DNA from: HGM04593 sp964512955
GTDB lineage: Bacteria > Bacteroidota > Bacteroidia > Bacteroidales > Bacteroidaceae
Length of the DNA: 33,199 bases
NCBI GenBank assembly: GCA_964512955.1
Contig: CAZEKX010000015.1
Location: forward strand, 1 to 33,199
Reading direction: 5' to 3'
Below are positions 14,970 through 23,454 of the stretch, in pieces. Every line of letters starts with the position of its first letter. Within the stretch, counting starts at the first letter, position 1. The notes beneath the pieces are model-generated. The model searched no databases. It saw only the letters and a program-made list of their open reading frames with translations, and was not told the DNA's origin. A program made the translations under genes and the position numbers.

Positions 14970-17900
14970 TTAATTAAGTTTATATTCAATATTGGGTAAC
15001 GATTTTATATAGTCTATAAATTCTTGTTCTACTGCAATGTTATGGCTTTTCGATATAAGTTCTAACGAGAACTCATGTTCTACATCTTTTATCTGGAACT
15101 GTAATTTACAATTACCGGGGTGTTGTTCAACGTAGTCCATAATTCCTTCGTATGCCTCTTGTGTAAGGTTCATTATATCGAACGACAAAGTTATACTTTT
15201 TATTATTTTTTCTTTTATATCCGACAGTAATTGTATGTTATTTACTACAAATTCTAATTTATTCGGGTCCCAACGTCGTGGTTGACAACTTCCTGTTATG
15301 TACAAGAATGTGCCTTGGGCGAAATAGAATTGTTTTTGTATCCAGTCATCTCCAAAAAAAGGAAATTCTGCTGTGCCGGTAAAATCTTCAATTTTTACTA
15401 TTCCGTAAGGGTTGCCTTTTTTTGTCTGTCCCACACGTGGAGCTTCACTTACAATACCACCAAATGTTACTTTACGATTCTTTAAATTGTCTATGTCGGC
15501 AAACTCTTCGGCTTTTGTGTTACAGAACTCATTTAATATCAGTGCATACTCATCTAATGGGTGTGCCGATAGATATATACCAACCAACTCTCTTTCGCGG
15601 TTGAGGCGTTCAAGCGTACTCCAAGTTCCCCCTTCCGGTATTTCCGGGTGTGGTATGTCTGCCATTCCTTGGTCTCCGAACAGGGAATTTTGCGACTCGT
15701 TTTTATCTATCTGATAACGGTTCCCATATCTTATGAGTGCTTCAAGGAATTGTTCTCCTTTACTGTTCAGTCCCATATATTGTTCGCGCTCAATCCCACC
15801 CGGCAGTTCATCAAATGCTCCGGCTAAAGCCAGACACTCTAAGTTCTTTCTGTTACATGCTGTAAGGTTTACACGCTCTACAAAATTAAATACACTGGTA
15901 AACGGACCGTTTGCTTCGCGTTCGTCTATGATACTTTGAACGGCATTTTCTCCTACTCCTTTTATGGCGCAAAGACCAAAACGTATATCTCCCTGTTTGT
16001 TAACGCTGAATTTTCGACGCGATTCATTTACATCGGGTCCCAGGACATTTATTCCCATGGAGGTACACTCCTGCATCAGTTTAGTGATTTCGGTAATATT
16101 TGAAAGGTTGCGACTTAGCGCTCCTGCCATGTATTGCGACGGATAGTGTGCTTTAAGGTATGCAGTCTGATATGCAACCCATGAGTAACATGTGGCATGC
16201 GATTTGTTGAATGCGTATGACGCAAATTTTTCCCAGTCTGCCCAAATTTTCTCTAATATTTTTGCAGGATGTCCGTTGGCCTCTCCACCTTTTATGAATT
16301 TAGGTTTCAGTTCGTCGAGTTTCTCTTTTAACTTCTTACCCATTGCTTTACGCAGTGTATCACTCTCGCCTCGTGTGAAATTTGCCAGCAGACGCGACAA
16401 TAACATCACCTGCTCTTGGTAAACAGTAATGCCATAGGTGTCCTTTAGGTATTTTTCCATGCAAGGAAGGTCATATTTTACCAGTTCCGGGTTGTGTTTG
16501 CGCTGAATAAAGTCGGGAATGTAGTCCATGGGCCCCGGACGATACAAAGCGTTCATTGCAATAAGGTCCTCAAATGTACTAGGCTGCAACTCACGCAGAT
16601 ATTTCTGCATGCCAGGCGACTCAAACTGGAATGTACCTATAGTACTACCTTTACAATATAATTCGTATGTCTTTTTGTCGTCAATAGGTATATTGTCGAT
16701 ATCAATCTCTTTTCCTAAACTTTGACGTATGTTTATTATTGCTTCATTAATTACCGAAAGTGTTTTAAGCCCTAAAAAGTCCATCTTAATAAGACCTGTC
16801 TCCTCAATAACACTTCCTTCGTACTGTGTTACAAGCAGTTTTTCGCCTGTGGCTTTATCTTCGGCTATACTTATAGGTACATGGTCAGTAATATCATCGC
16901 GACAAATTATGGTTCCGCAGGCATGAACTCCCGTATTGCGAACATTGCCTTCGAGCATCTTGGCATATTTAATGGTGTCGCGTAGTACGGGGTTTGGGGA
17001 TGCCTCTGCTTCGCGTAATTCCGGTACAGCGGCTATTGCATTTGGCAGGTTCATCTTTTTGCCATCGGGTAGTCGGTCGGGAATGGCTTTGCACAATTGG
17101 TTCGATACATCCAATGGTAGTTTTTGTACACGTGCAACATCTTTAATAGCAAGTTTTGTTGCCATTGTACCATATGTAATAATGTGTGCGACCTTTTCTT
17201 GTCCATATTTTTCTGTAACCCACTTCAGCACTTCACCGCGTCCATCATCGTCAAAGTCTACGTCGATATCGGGAAGTGATATACGGTCTGGGTTTAGAAA
17301 ACGCTCAAACAGCAGGTCGTATTTTATGGGGTCAACACGAGTAATCTCCAAGCAATAGGCAACAACACTTCCTGCCGCAGAACCACGTCCGGGGCCAACC
17401 GCAACGCCCAATTCTTCACGTGCGGCACGAATAAAATCCTGCACAATAAGGAAGTAACCGGGGAAACCCATTGTCTTCATTATGTGCAACTCAAAATCAA
17501 TACGGTCTGTCAGTTCTTGCGAGAATGGTTCCGGATAGCATTTTTTTGCTCCGTCGTATGTTAGTTTACGCAAGTAATCACCCTCTAATTTTATTCGGTA
17601 CAGTTTCTCGTATCCTCCCAGTTTCTTTATCTTCTTCTCTCCCTCCTCCTGTGAAAGTACCACGTTGCCTTTCTCGTCGCGAGTAAACTCATTGAACAGG
17701 TCCTCGTGTGTATATTTTTTACGGTACTCCTCTTCTGTTCCAAACTCTTCTGGAATAGCAAAGGTAGGCATGATTGGTGCGCTGTCTATGCTGTAGTCTT
17801 CCACTTGGTTGCAAATGTCTACAGTGTTGGATAGTGCTTCGGGTACATCGCCGAACAGTTCGTTCATCTCGGCTTTGGTCTTCATCCACTCCTGTTTGGA

Positions 17901-18665
17901 GTATAGCATACGTTTGGGGTCGTCAAGGTCTTTACCTGTGCTTAAGCATATAAGGCGGTCGTGTGCTTCGGCATTTTCTTCGTCTACAAAGTGTACATCG
18001 TTGGTACATACAAGTTTTACATCGCACTTCTTGCTTAATTCAATAATATGCTTGTTTACTTCAACTTGTATAGGATATACTTCGTGGTTTGCTCTTTCTG
18101 CTGTTGCTTTGTGTAACTGTAATTCAAGGTAATAATCGTTACCAAAAATGCTTTTATACCATCTTACAACCTCTTCGGCTTTTTCCAAGTTACCGTTCTT
18201 AATCAATTGTGGTACTTCACCTCCCAAACATGCCGAACAACAAATAAGTCCCTCTTTGTATTTCTCTAATTCCACCTTGTCGGTACGGGGGTTGTAGTAG
18301 TAACCTTCGGACCATGCTTTCGATACTATCTTAATTAAATTATGATAACCTTTTTCGTTTTTTGCCAAAAGAATAAGGTGATGACCACGAATATCCTCTT
18401 TTTGTTCGCGATTAAACAGACGTCTTTCGGCTACATATACCTCACATCCAATAATAGGCTTGAACTTTTCTTCATTACTCTTACCTTTGTTAATCTTGTT
18501 CACGTAGTTGTAGAATTCCTTTATCGCCATCATATTTCCATGGTCGGTAACGGCAATTCCTTTCATTCCATCCGATATTGCTTTATCCACCAAACGTTTA
18601 ACCGACGCTTGACCATCTAATATGGAATATTGTGTATGTACATGTAAGTGAACAAAATCCTGCAT
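14970..18665 (-). CDS. dnaE: DNA polymerase III subunit alpha
   Basis: This is the replicative polymerase catalytic subunit, about 1,231 residues, normal for DnaE1-type proteins. The N-terminus is a PHP domain (HLHVHTQYSILDGQ, then TDHGNM). The palm carries PDIDVDFDDDGR with the catalytic aspartates, and GPGRGSAAGS and YRPGPMDYIP are further family motifs. Near the C-terminus is an OB-fold domain (VTFGGIVSEAPRVGQTKKG). There is no 3'-5' exonuclease domain inside, so it is DnaE rather than PolC. The ATG at 18665 (MQDFVHLHVH) is preferred because family members start right at the PHP strand; an in-frame ATG at 18692 would add nine residues and lies inside a promoter-like TATCTTTA. It leads the dnaE-trxA operon. 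Confidence 0.97.
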   Translation of the reverse strand: MQDFVHLHVHTQYSILDGQASVKRLVDKAISDGMKGIAVTDHGNMMAIKEFYNYVNKINKGKSNEEKFKPIIGCEVYVAERRLFNREQKEDIRGHHLILLAKNEKGYHNLIKIVSKAWSEGYYYNPRTDKVELEKYKEGLICCSACLGGEVPQLIKNGNLEKAEEVVRWYKSIFGNDYYLELQLHKATAERANHEVYPIQVEVNKHIIELSKKCDVKLVCTNDVHFVDEENAEAHDRLICLSTGKDLDDPKRMLYSKQEWMKTKAEMNELFGDVPEALSNTVDICNQVEDYSIDSAPIMPTFAIPEEFGTEEEYRKKYTHEDLFNEFTRDEKGNVVLSQEEGEKKIKKLGGYEKLYRIKLEGDYLRKLTYDGAKKCYPEPFSQELTDRIDFELHIMKTMGFPGYFLIVQDFIRAAREELGVAVGPGRGSAAGSVVAYCLEITRVDPIKYDLLFERFLNPDRISLPDIDVDFDDDGRGEVLKWVTEKYGQEKVAHIITYGTMATKLAIKDVARVQKLPLDVSNQLCKAIPDRLPDGKKMNLPNAIAAVPELREAEASPNPVLRDTIKYAKMLEGNVRNTGVHACGTIICRDDITDHVPISIAEDKATGEKLLVTQYEGSVIEETGLIKMDFLGLKTLSVINEAIINIRQSLGKEIDIDNIPIDDKKTYELYCKGSTIGTFQFESPGMQKYLRELQPSTFEDLIAMNALYRPGPMDYIPDFIQRKHNPELVKYDLPCMEKYLKDTYGITVYQEQVMLLSRLLANFTRGESDTLRKAMGKKLKEKLDELKPKFIKGGEANGHPAKILEKIWADWEKFASYAFNKSHATCYSWVAYQTAYLKAHYPSQYMAGALSRNLSNITEITKLMQECTSMGINVLGPDVNESRRKFSVNKQGDIRFGLCAIKGVGENAVQSIIDEREANGPFTSVFNFVERVNLTACNRKNLECLALAGAFDELPGGIEREQYMGLNSKGEQFLEALIRYGNRYQIDKNESQNSLFGDQGMADIPHPEIPEGGTWSTLERLNRERELVGIYLSAHPLDEYALILNEFCNTKAEEFADIDNLKNRKVTFGGIVSEAPRVGQTKKGNPYGIVKIEDFTGTAEFPFFGDDWIQKQFYFAQGTFLYITGSCQPRRWDPNKLEFVVNNIQLLSDIKEKIIKSITLSFDIMNLTQEAYEGIMDYVEQHPGNCKLQFQIKDVEHEFSLELISKSHNIAVEQEFIDYIKSLPNIEYKLN

Positions 18666-18866
18666 AAAATTCTTTTGTATAATTGCGTTCATAAAGATAG
18701 TGGATTTCGCTCATTTGGCATAGTTGTTAAGAGAAAAAAGTTTTCAACAACAGCGATAAATGCTAAAAGAATAAAAATAAATAATTATTTATATTTCTTA
18801 ACACATTGAAAATAATACATTTTGTTGTTAATCTACTCTGCGGCACTCTGTTTTTGTCAATTTTTG

Positions 18867-18897
18867 TTTGGTGTTTAACAAATTGTTACTATTTTTG
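18867..18897 (+). promoter_or_regulatory. psd promoter (Bacteroidetes type)
   Basis: TTTG at 18867-18870, a 19-bp spacer, and TATTTTTG at 18890-18897 match the -33/-7 consensus exactly. Transcription would begin near 18905, about 20 nt before the ATG at 18926, which rules against the longer open frame starting with TTG at 18806. Confidence 0.7.
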
Positions 18898-18925
18898 TGG
18901 GTATAATATATTATTCTGTGGTTCG

Positions 18926-19612
18926 ATGAAGAAACTTAAAAAAATTAAGAAGATACGTATTCACAGGGAAGGCACGGAAATTCTATTACTCTCTCTGTTG
19001 GTTTTATTGTTGGTTAACTCTCTTTGTTGGTACTTTATACCAATAGAAATTTTTAATGTTGCTCTTTCGGGTTTCTCTCTGTTCCTTTATTTGTTGATGG
19101 TGAATTTTTTTCGTAGCCCTAAACGAATATTTGAAGGAGATGTGGATAAAACGGTTGTTGCTCCTGCCGACGGAAGAGTGGTGGTAGTAGAGAAAGTTTT
19201 TGAACCCGACCACTTTAAAGATGAGAGAATTATGGTCTCAATCTTTATGAGTCCTATGAACGTACATGCCAATTGGTATCCTGTTGAGGGTGTTGTTACT
19301 CGTGTGGAACATAAAAACGGACGTTTCCATAAGGCATGGTTGCCAAAAGCAAGTACCGAAAATGAACGCTCTTTGGTTGTAATAAAGACTGATGACGACG
19401 TTGAAGTGTTGGTTCGTCAGGTAGCAGGTGCTATGGCACGTCGTATTGTTACATATGCCGAGGTTGGCGAGGACTGTTTTATAGATCAGCACATGGGTTT
19501 CATAAAATTTGGTTCCCGCGTCGATGTGTATCTTCCATTGGATACAGAAATCTTGGTGAATCTGGAACAGAAAACCGTAGGTAATGAAACAGTAATAGCC
19601 AAACTAAAATAA
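18926..19612 (+). CDS. psd: Phosphatidylserine decarboxylase proenzyme
   Basis: The enzyme converts phosphatidylserine to phosphatidylethanolamine, the main membrane phospholipid. It is the short, 228-residue bacterial type that self-cleaves to make a pyruvoyl group; the cleavage site is FGS with Ser197 in GFIKFGSRVD. Two hydrophobic segments (about 19-37 and 45-61) anchor it in the membrane. Other conserved stretches are VVAPADGRVV, FMSPMNVHANWYPV and WLPKASTENERS. The ATG at 18926 gives the usual MKKLKKIKKIRIHREGT start; the open frame continues upstream only to a TTG at 18806 lying before the promoter. pssA follows after 12 bp, giving the two-step pathway in one operon. Confidence 0.96.
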   Translation: MKKLKKIKKIRIHREGTEILLLSLLVLLLVNSLCWYFIPIEIFNVALSGFSLFLYLLMVNFFRSPKRIFEGDVDKTVVAPADGRVVVVEKVFEPDHFKDERIMVSIFMSPMNVHANWYPVEGVVTRVEHKNGRFHKAWLPKASTENERSLVVIKTDDDVEVLVRQVAGAMARRIVTYAEVGEDCFIDQHMGFIKFGSRVDVYLPLDTEILVNLEQKTVGNETVIAKLK

Positions 19613-19624
19613 AATTATTGAACG

Positions 19625-20332
19625 ATGGCTTCCATAAAACGACATATTCCAAATGCAATAACATGTTGCAATCTCTTTTCGGGTTGCGTGGCTGTAACAA
19701 TGGCTTTTCAAGGGCTGTTTGAATGGGCTTTGGCATTCATAGTATTGGGTGCCGTATTTGATTTTTTTGATGGTATGGCTGCACGTTTGTTGAATGTGAG
19801 TTCGCCAATGGGTGTAGAGATGGATTCCTTGGCCGATGACGTAACATTCGGCTTCGCACCAGCGGCAATGGTTTATGTATATATGAAGTCTCTTCTATAT
19901 CCGCTGTTCCTTGAGCCGGTAGTTGAATATCTTCCGTATCTGGCTTTTTTAATTGCGGTATTTTCGGCTGTAAGATTGGCGAAATTTAATATCGACAAGC
20001 GGCAGTCGGTATCTTTTATTGGCTTACCTACTCCTGCAAATGCTCTTTTTTGGGCTTCGTTGGTCGTTGGTGCCGGACATTGGTTGGGGAATGAGATACA
20101 TTCGGGGTGGATAATCATGATTGGGTTGATATTCTTATCCTCTTATCTCATGGTTTCAGAAATACCAATGTTTTCACTTAAATTTAAGAGCCTTTCGTGG
20201 CGTAGGAATAAAGTAAGATACATATTTTTGCTTACTGTTATTCCAATGCTCTTTTTGGGCTTTTCATCGGCAGTGTTTATTATAACATGGTATGTCATTT
20301 TGTCTCTATCTTTGGCGTTGCGCAAAAGATAA
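19625..20332 (+). CDS. pssA: CDP-diacylglycerol--serine O-phosphatidyltransferase
   Basis: This integral membrane enzyme makes phosphatidylserine from CDP-diacylglycerol and serine, providing the substrate of the decarboxylase encoded just upstream. The CDP-alcohol phosphatidyltransferase signature D-G-x2-A-R-x8-G-x3-D-x3-D is complete: D49, G50, A53, R54, G63, D67, D71. Several membrane helices are visible along its 235 residues (for example 29-46, 98-116, 166-183 and 200-230). Length and position right after psd are standard in Bacteroidales. Confidence 0.96.
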   Translation: MASIKRHIPNAITCCNLFSGCVAVTMAFQGLFEWALAFIVLGAVFDFFDGMAARLLNVSSPMGVEMDSLADDVTFGFAPAAMVYVYMKSLLYPLFLEPVVEYLPYLAFLIAVFSAVRLAKFNIDKRQSVSFIGLPTPANALFWASLVVGAGHWLGNEIHSGWIIMIGLIFLSSYLMVSEIPMFSLKFKSLSWRRNKVRYIFLLTVIPMLFLGFSSAVFIITWYVILSLSLALRKR

Positions 20333-20416
20333 TGTGTTATTTTGTCGCATAAACGAACTCAAATCTTTTGCGGTATACAATTTGTTATTACCTATGTGTA
20401 ATATAACTGTAAAGAT

Positions 20417-20686
20417 ATGATGACATTTCTGTTTTTTATTATTATATTTTTTCTTCTGTTATTGGTATTTGTACCGGTAGTGTTCATCTCTTTTATTCGT
20501 TCCTTGGTTTCTGTATTTACAAGAAAACGCAAACAGAACGTAAAGGAGAATAGGGATTCTTACTCGAATGATTCTTGGACGCATGAACCGAACGCGAATA
20601 CTCAAAGAAGCAATAGAAATAAAGGGAAAAAGATTTTTGATAAGAGCGAAGGTGAATATGTCTCCTTCGAAGAGGTAAAAGATTAA
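20417..20686 (+). CDS. Small membrane protein, DUF4834-like
   Basis: An 89-residue protein with a very hydrophobic N-terminus (residues about 2-33, one or two membrane segments) followed by a basic stretch (TRKRKQ) and a polar tail ending in FDKSEGEYVSFEEVKD. The layout matches the Bacteroidetes DUF4834 family, of unknown function. It follows pssA on the same strand after 84 bp and converges with tadA. It could be a membrane-anchored accessory factor; nothing in the sequence shows a catalytic role. Confidence 0.7.
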   Translation: MMTFLFFIIIFFLLLLVFVPVVFISFIRSLVSVFTRKRKQNVKENRDSYSNDSWTHEPNANTQRSNRNKGKKIFDKSEGEYVSFEEVKD

Positions 20687-20715
20687 AGTCTCTCCTTAAG
20701 GTTGTCTTAATCTTT
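20678..20715. terminator. Possible bidirectional terminator between DUF4834 gene and tadA
   Basis: AAAGATTAA (20678-20686) pairs with TTAATCTTT (20707-20715) with a 20-base loop. It overlaps the ends of both converging genes. The long loop and modest T content make this a weak call. Confidence 0.35.
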
Positions 20716-21145
20716 ATCGTTTACTTTCAAAGAACTTCTTCATTAGTTCAGCAGCCTCCTCGGCGCATATACCTTTAATCACCTCGGTTTTTGGATGAAG
20801 TACATTGGGAGCATAGCGTTTAAACCCTCTTTTATCGTCTGATGCTCCGTATACCAATTTACCTAATTGTGCCCATCCCAATGCTCCTGCGCACATGGGG
20901 CAAGGCTCAACTGTTACATATAAAGTACATTCGTTTAGGTATTTACCTCCAATATTATCGGCAGCGGCTGTTATTGCTTGCATCTCGGCATGCGCTGTAA
21001 CATCGTTAAGTGTCTCTGTAAGATTGTGGCATCGTGCTATAATCCTATTGTTACACACCACAATGGCACCTATAGGTATTTCGTCCTCTTGAAAAGCCTT
21101 TTGTGCTTCATCGAGTGCAAATCTCATATACTCTTTGTCGGTCAT
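20714..21145 (-). CDS. tadA: tRNA-specific adenosine deaminase
   Basis: TadA deaminates the wobble adenosine of tRNA-Arg(ACG) to inosine and is normally essential. The zinc-binding cytidine-deaminase motifs are both present: HAE (H52, catalytic E54) and PCPMC (C82, C85). The 143-residue length, the EIPIGAIVV strand before the active site and the GALGWAQLGKLVYGA segment match the TadA branch rather than cytidine or guanine deaminases. It lies downstream of a small basic protein gene on the same strand, and the two probably share the promoter at 21514-21545. Confidence 0.94.
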   Translation of the reverse strand: MTDKEYMRFALDEAQKAFQEDEIPIGAIVVCNNRIIARCHNLTETLNDVTAHAEMQAITAAADNIGGKYLNECTLYVTVEPCPMCAGALGWAQLGKLVYGASDDKRGFKRYAPNVLHPKTEVIKGICAEEAAELMKKFFESKR

Positions 21146-21178
21146 GTTATTTGAACAGAGTTTAAACGACTTTTAAGT

Positions 21179-21418
21179 TTAACGACGCATTTCGTGTTCC
21201 CCAAAGAGTGTGGGATAGTCTTCGTCTATGTTCTTGTAAATGAATGCAAGCAGTGTCTCGCGAATCCAGTTGCTCTTGTTTGTGATTCTGTACTTCTTTA
21301 GATAATCATCAATTATCTTGTTCTCTTCTTCACTTACAAGGCTCACTATACGTGTATGGCGTTTCACCTGTTGGCGTGCCATGGTTGCTTTTGGTATGGT
21401 GTTCTTTTTTGTCCTCAT
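21179..21418 (-). CDS. Small basic protein, possible ribbon-helix-helix-type DNA-binding protein
   Basis: The 79-residue protein is basic at the N-terminus (RTKKNTIPKATMARQQVKRHTRIVSLVSEEE) and then helical (NKIIDDYLKKYRITNKSNWIRETLLAFIYKNI). A short strand-like TRIVSLVSEEE followed by two helices, with SNWIRETLL resembling the second helix, is compatible with a ribbon-helix-helix repressor or a DUF3408-like protein, but this is a shape argument only. The ATG at 21418 is used; an upstream TTG at 21430 is unlikely. It lies upstream of tadA, 33 bp away, and just downstream of a consensus promoter. Confidence 0.65.
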   Translation of the reverse strand: MRTKKNTIPKATMARQQVKRHTRIVSLVSEEENKIIDDYLKKYRITNKSNWIRETLLAFIYKNIDEDYPTLFGEHEMRR

Positions 21419-21513
21419 AAGTTTTGTCAATTATTTCATTGCACAAAATGTAGTAAACAAACGAAGTGTAAGTAACTTCTCGCGAGCGGCATATTTATGC
21501 AAAGTTTACTTTG

Positions 21514-21545
21514 CAAATTTACATTTAACTTGTTCGAAAAACAAA
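21514..21545 (-). promoter_or_regulatory. Promoter for the small basic protein-tadA unit
   Basis: On the minus strand, TTTG (21545-21542), a 20-bp spacer and TAAATTTG (21521-21514) match the Bacteroidetes consensus exactly. The start point would be near 21505, about 90 nt before the ATG at 21418. Confidence 0.6.
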
Positions 21546-21552
21546 CTTTTGG

Positions 21553-21583
21553 TTGTCTTTTCAACGATAATACATTATCTTAG
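21553..21583 (+). promoter_or_regulatory. yraN promoter
   Basis: TTG at 21553-21555, a 20-bp spacer and TATCTTAG at 21576-21583 (seven of eight matches to TAnnTTTG). It places transcription start within about 15-20 nt of the yraN ATG and supports the short form of that protein. It lies back to back with the divergent promoter at 21514-21545. Confidence 0.5.
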
Positions 21584-21605
21584 CAATGTTTTAAATGCAA
21601 TTTTA

Positions 21606-21971
21606 ATGGCTGAGCATAATATTCTGGGTAATAAAGGTGAAATGTTGGCGGCAAGGTTTCTGCTTGATGCCGGTTTTGCCATACGTGAATATAATTGGCG
21701 TAGCGGACATAAAGAGATAGATATTGTGGCTCAAGAACGCGATGTGCTTGTGTTTGTTGAGGTAAAAACCCGTTCCGGTGAAGCCTATGGTAATGCCGAA
21801 GATGCTGTTACGCCTGCCAAGATTCGTCGTCTTATTTTGGCAGCCGATGCTTATGTTAAACGAAAAAATATAGATCTTGATGTACGTTTCGATATTGTTA
21901 CTGTTGTTGGAACAGGTGACAGTAGAAGAATAGAACATATTCGTGATGCCTTTTATCCCACTCTTGAATAG
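21606..21971 (+). CDS. yraN: YraN family (UPF0102) endonuclease-like protein
   Basis: A 121-residue member of UPF0102/YraN, a widespread family with a restriction-endonuclease-like fold and unproven role, often considered to act in DNA processing. The core motif is visible: EIDIVAQERDVLVFVEVKTR, with E37, D39, E52 and K54 as the nuclease-type set, and GEMLAARFLLDAGF at the N-terminus. The ATG at 21606 gives the family start; the frame continues upstream but crosses the promoter at 21553-21583. It is the first gene of a unit with mmcQ/yjbR-like (2-bp gap) and birA. Confidence 0.93.
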   Translation: MAEHNILGNKGEMLAARFLLDAGFAIREYNWRSGHKEIDIVAQERDVLVFVEVKTRSGEAYGNAEDAVTPAKIRRLILAADAYVKRKNIDLDVRFDIVTVVGTGDSRRIEHIRDAFYPTLE

Positions 21972-21973
21972 TT

Positions 21974-22321
21974 ATGAATATTGAAGATGTACGAATGTAC
22001 TGTTTGAGTAAACAGAATGCGACCGAGGATTTTCCATTCGATGAAACAACTTTGGTCTTTCGGGTCGAGAATAAAATCTTTGCATGTGTCGATTTGATGG
22101 ATATAAAGTGGTTCTGCTTAAAATGCGACCCAGAACGTGCCATAGAGTTACGCGATAATTATTCGGCAATAACACCGGCGTGGCATTGGAATAAAAAGTA
22201 TTGGAATCAGTTGGATATAGAAGTTTTACCCGACGCTTTAGTTTGTGAACTTATAGACCATTCTTATAATGAGGTCCTAAAGAAATTGCCTAAAAAGGTG
22301 CGTGTATTATATGAAGAGTAG
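21974..22321 (+). CDS. MmcQ/YjbR family protein
   Basis: A 115-residue protein of the MmcQ/YjbR (CyaY-like fold) family, annotated as DNA-binding in some members though the cellular role is not established. Typical features are the start MNIEDVRMYCLSKQNATEDFPF, the phrase FKV-like FRVENKIFACVDL, and PAWHWNKKYWNQLDIE. It begins 2 bp after yraN and is followed immediately by birA, so all three are probably translated from one message. Confidence 0.9.
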   Translation: MNIEDVRMYCLSKQNATEDFPFDETTLVFRVENKIFACVDLMDIKWFCLKCDPERAIELRDNYSAITPAWHWNKKYWNQLDIEVLPDALVCELIDHSYNEVLKKLPKKVRVLYEE

Positions 22322-22325
22322 GGAA

Positions 22326-23075
22326 ATGAATTTTTTTCTTCATCATCTTGCTGAGGTCGATTCTACAAATCGTTATATAAACGATGAGGCTGATACTTTG
22401 TGGCGTATGGCTGGTGATGCTGCCGATGCCTTGGTTGTTACAGCCCATTCACAGACGTCGGGTAGGGGACAACGTGGCAATGTGTGGCACTCTAATGCAG
22501 GCGAAAACCTGTTGGTGAGTATACTTGTACGTCCGCAATACATAAATGTAAAAGAGCAATTCTCTCTTTCACAGGTTGCTGCGTTGGCAGTAAAAGCAAC
22601 AATGAAACATTTTGGAATAGATGTTGCTCTCAAATGGCCAAATGATATTTATGTAGGAAACAAAAAATTGTGTGGAATGTTGCTTGAACTGCAATATTGC
22701 AATACCAATATAGAACAGGCTGTAATTGGTATTGGACTTAATATAAACCAAGAGCAGTTTGTTGAAATGGACAAGATACCGGTATCAATGTATCAACTTA
22801 CCGGTTGCAAGTACAATATAAATGATGTTCTCGATGTTTTACTCAGTTGTTTCTCCTATTACTATAGGAAGTTACTCACGGGGAATAGGTTACATGTTGC
22901 CTTAGAATATAAGGAATCTCTCTTGGGAGTAGGTGTTGCAATGAACTATCGCGACAAGAATGGCTCCTTTGTTGCAACTATTATTAATGTTGAGAACGAT
23001 GGACATCTGCTGTTGCAACGTACATGTGGCGAATTATCACGCTATGCATTTAAAGAGGTGGAACTTTTGTTGTAA
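22326..23075 (+). CDS. birA: Biotin--[acetyl-CoA-carboxylase] ligase
   Basis: This enzyme activates biotin with ATP and attaches it to biotin carboxyl carrier protein. Motifs are DSTNRYI near the N-terminus, SGRGQRGNVWHS (the GRGRxGR-like biotinyl-AMP loop, here GRGQRG), ALKWPNDIYV and KLCGMLLE, then the C-terminal SH3-like domain. There is no N-terminal helix-turn-helix, so it is a ligase only and not a biotin-operon repressor. The ATG at 22326 places DSTN at the usual distance; an upstream ATG at 22311 overlapping the previous gene by 11 bp is also possible. Confidence 0.94.
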   Translation: MNFFLHHLAEVDSTNRYINDEADTLWRMAGDAADALVVTAHSQTSGRGQRGNVWHSNAGENLLVSILVRPQYINVKEQFSLSQVAALAVKATMKHFGIDVALKWPNDIYVGNKKLCGMLLELQYCNTNIEQAVIGIGLNINQEQFVEMDKIPVSMYQLTGCKYNINDVLDVLLSCFSYYYRKLLTGNRLHVALEYKESLLGVGVAMNYRDKNGSFVATIINVENDGHLLLQRTCGELSRYAFKEVELLL

Positions 23076-23084
23076 AATGTTCTT

Positions 23085-23309
23085 TTATCCTTTTCTGTTG
23101 CGTATATCTTCTTCTCTTTCTCGACGTAAACGATTGCGACGTCGCATCATGAACCATAATAAAACCAGTATAGCATAAGATACACCAACGATACTCCATT
23201 TTTCGGTATTACTCATTTCGTTATTACGTGGAAACAAATATATGTACATGCCGGTGGTGTATATAAATAGAATGGCAACGGTTATGTTTGGGTTTTTAAG
23301 GAATCTCAT
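23085..23309 (-). CDS. Small two-helix membrane protein of unknown function
   Basis: A 74-residue protein with two membrane segments (about 8-25 and 38-55) and a very basic C-terminal tail (RRRNRLRREREEDIRNRKG), which should stay in the cytoplasm. I do not recognise a named family. It converges with birA, ending 9 bp beyond it. On the minus strand, TATCTTCG lies about 20 bp upstream of the start (23332-23325), a near match to the -7 consensus, which supports expression. Confidence 0.65.
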   Translation of the reverse strand: MRFLKNPNITVAILFIYTTGMYIYLFPRNNEMSNTEKWSIVGVSYAILVLLWFMMRRRNRLRREREEDIRNRKG

Positions 23310-23394
23310 CTTTCTAATAATTTTTTGCGAAGATACAACTAATTTTTACTATGTGCCTTCTACAATACCTTTTTTATATAAAATTTAACCATTC

Positions 23395-23425
23395 TTGCAC
23401 TATTCCAAAAAAAGATATACTTTTG
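23395..23425 (+). promoter_or_regulatory. pyrH promoter
   Basis: TTG at 23395-23397, 20-bp spacer, TACTTTTG at 23418-23425: a full match to the Bacteroidetes consensus. The start point would be near 23432, about 22 nt before the ATG at 23455, excluding an upstream in-frame TTG at 23431. Confidence 0.65.
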
Positions 23426-23454
23426 TTTAATTGAATAACATAATATATAATAAT

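Noticed and set aside
15282..18132. Several plus-strand reading frames inside dnaE
   Set aside because: All are shadows of the 3.7-kb dnaE coding strand with no recognisable domains.
18777..18792. Palindrome ATAAATAATTATTTAT between dnaE and psd
   Set aside because: It is pure A/T in an A/T-rich region, so the symmetry is weak evidence of a site; no repeats of an origin-like motif surround it.
18806..18925. N-terminal extension of psd by 40 residues from a TTG
   Set aside because: The consensus promoter at 18867-18897 lies inside the extension and the shorter form starts exactly where known Psd proteins do.
21318..21605. N-terminal extension of yraN
   Set aside because: It runs across the opposing gene and both promoters, and YraN homologues begin at the ATG at 21606.
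23431..23454. TTG start for pyrH
   Set aside because: It lies at or before the predicted transcription start; the ATG at 23455 gives the standard N-terminus.
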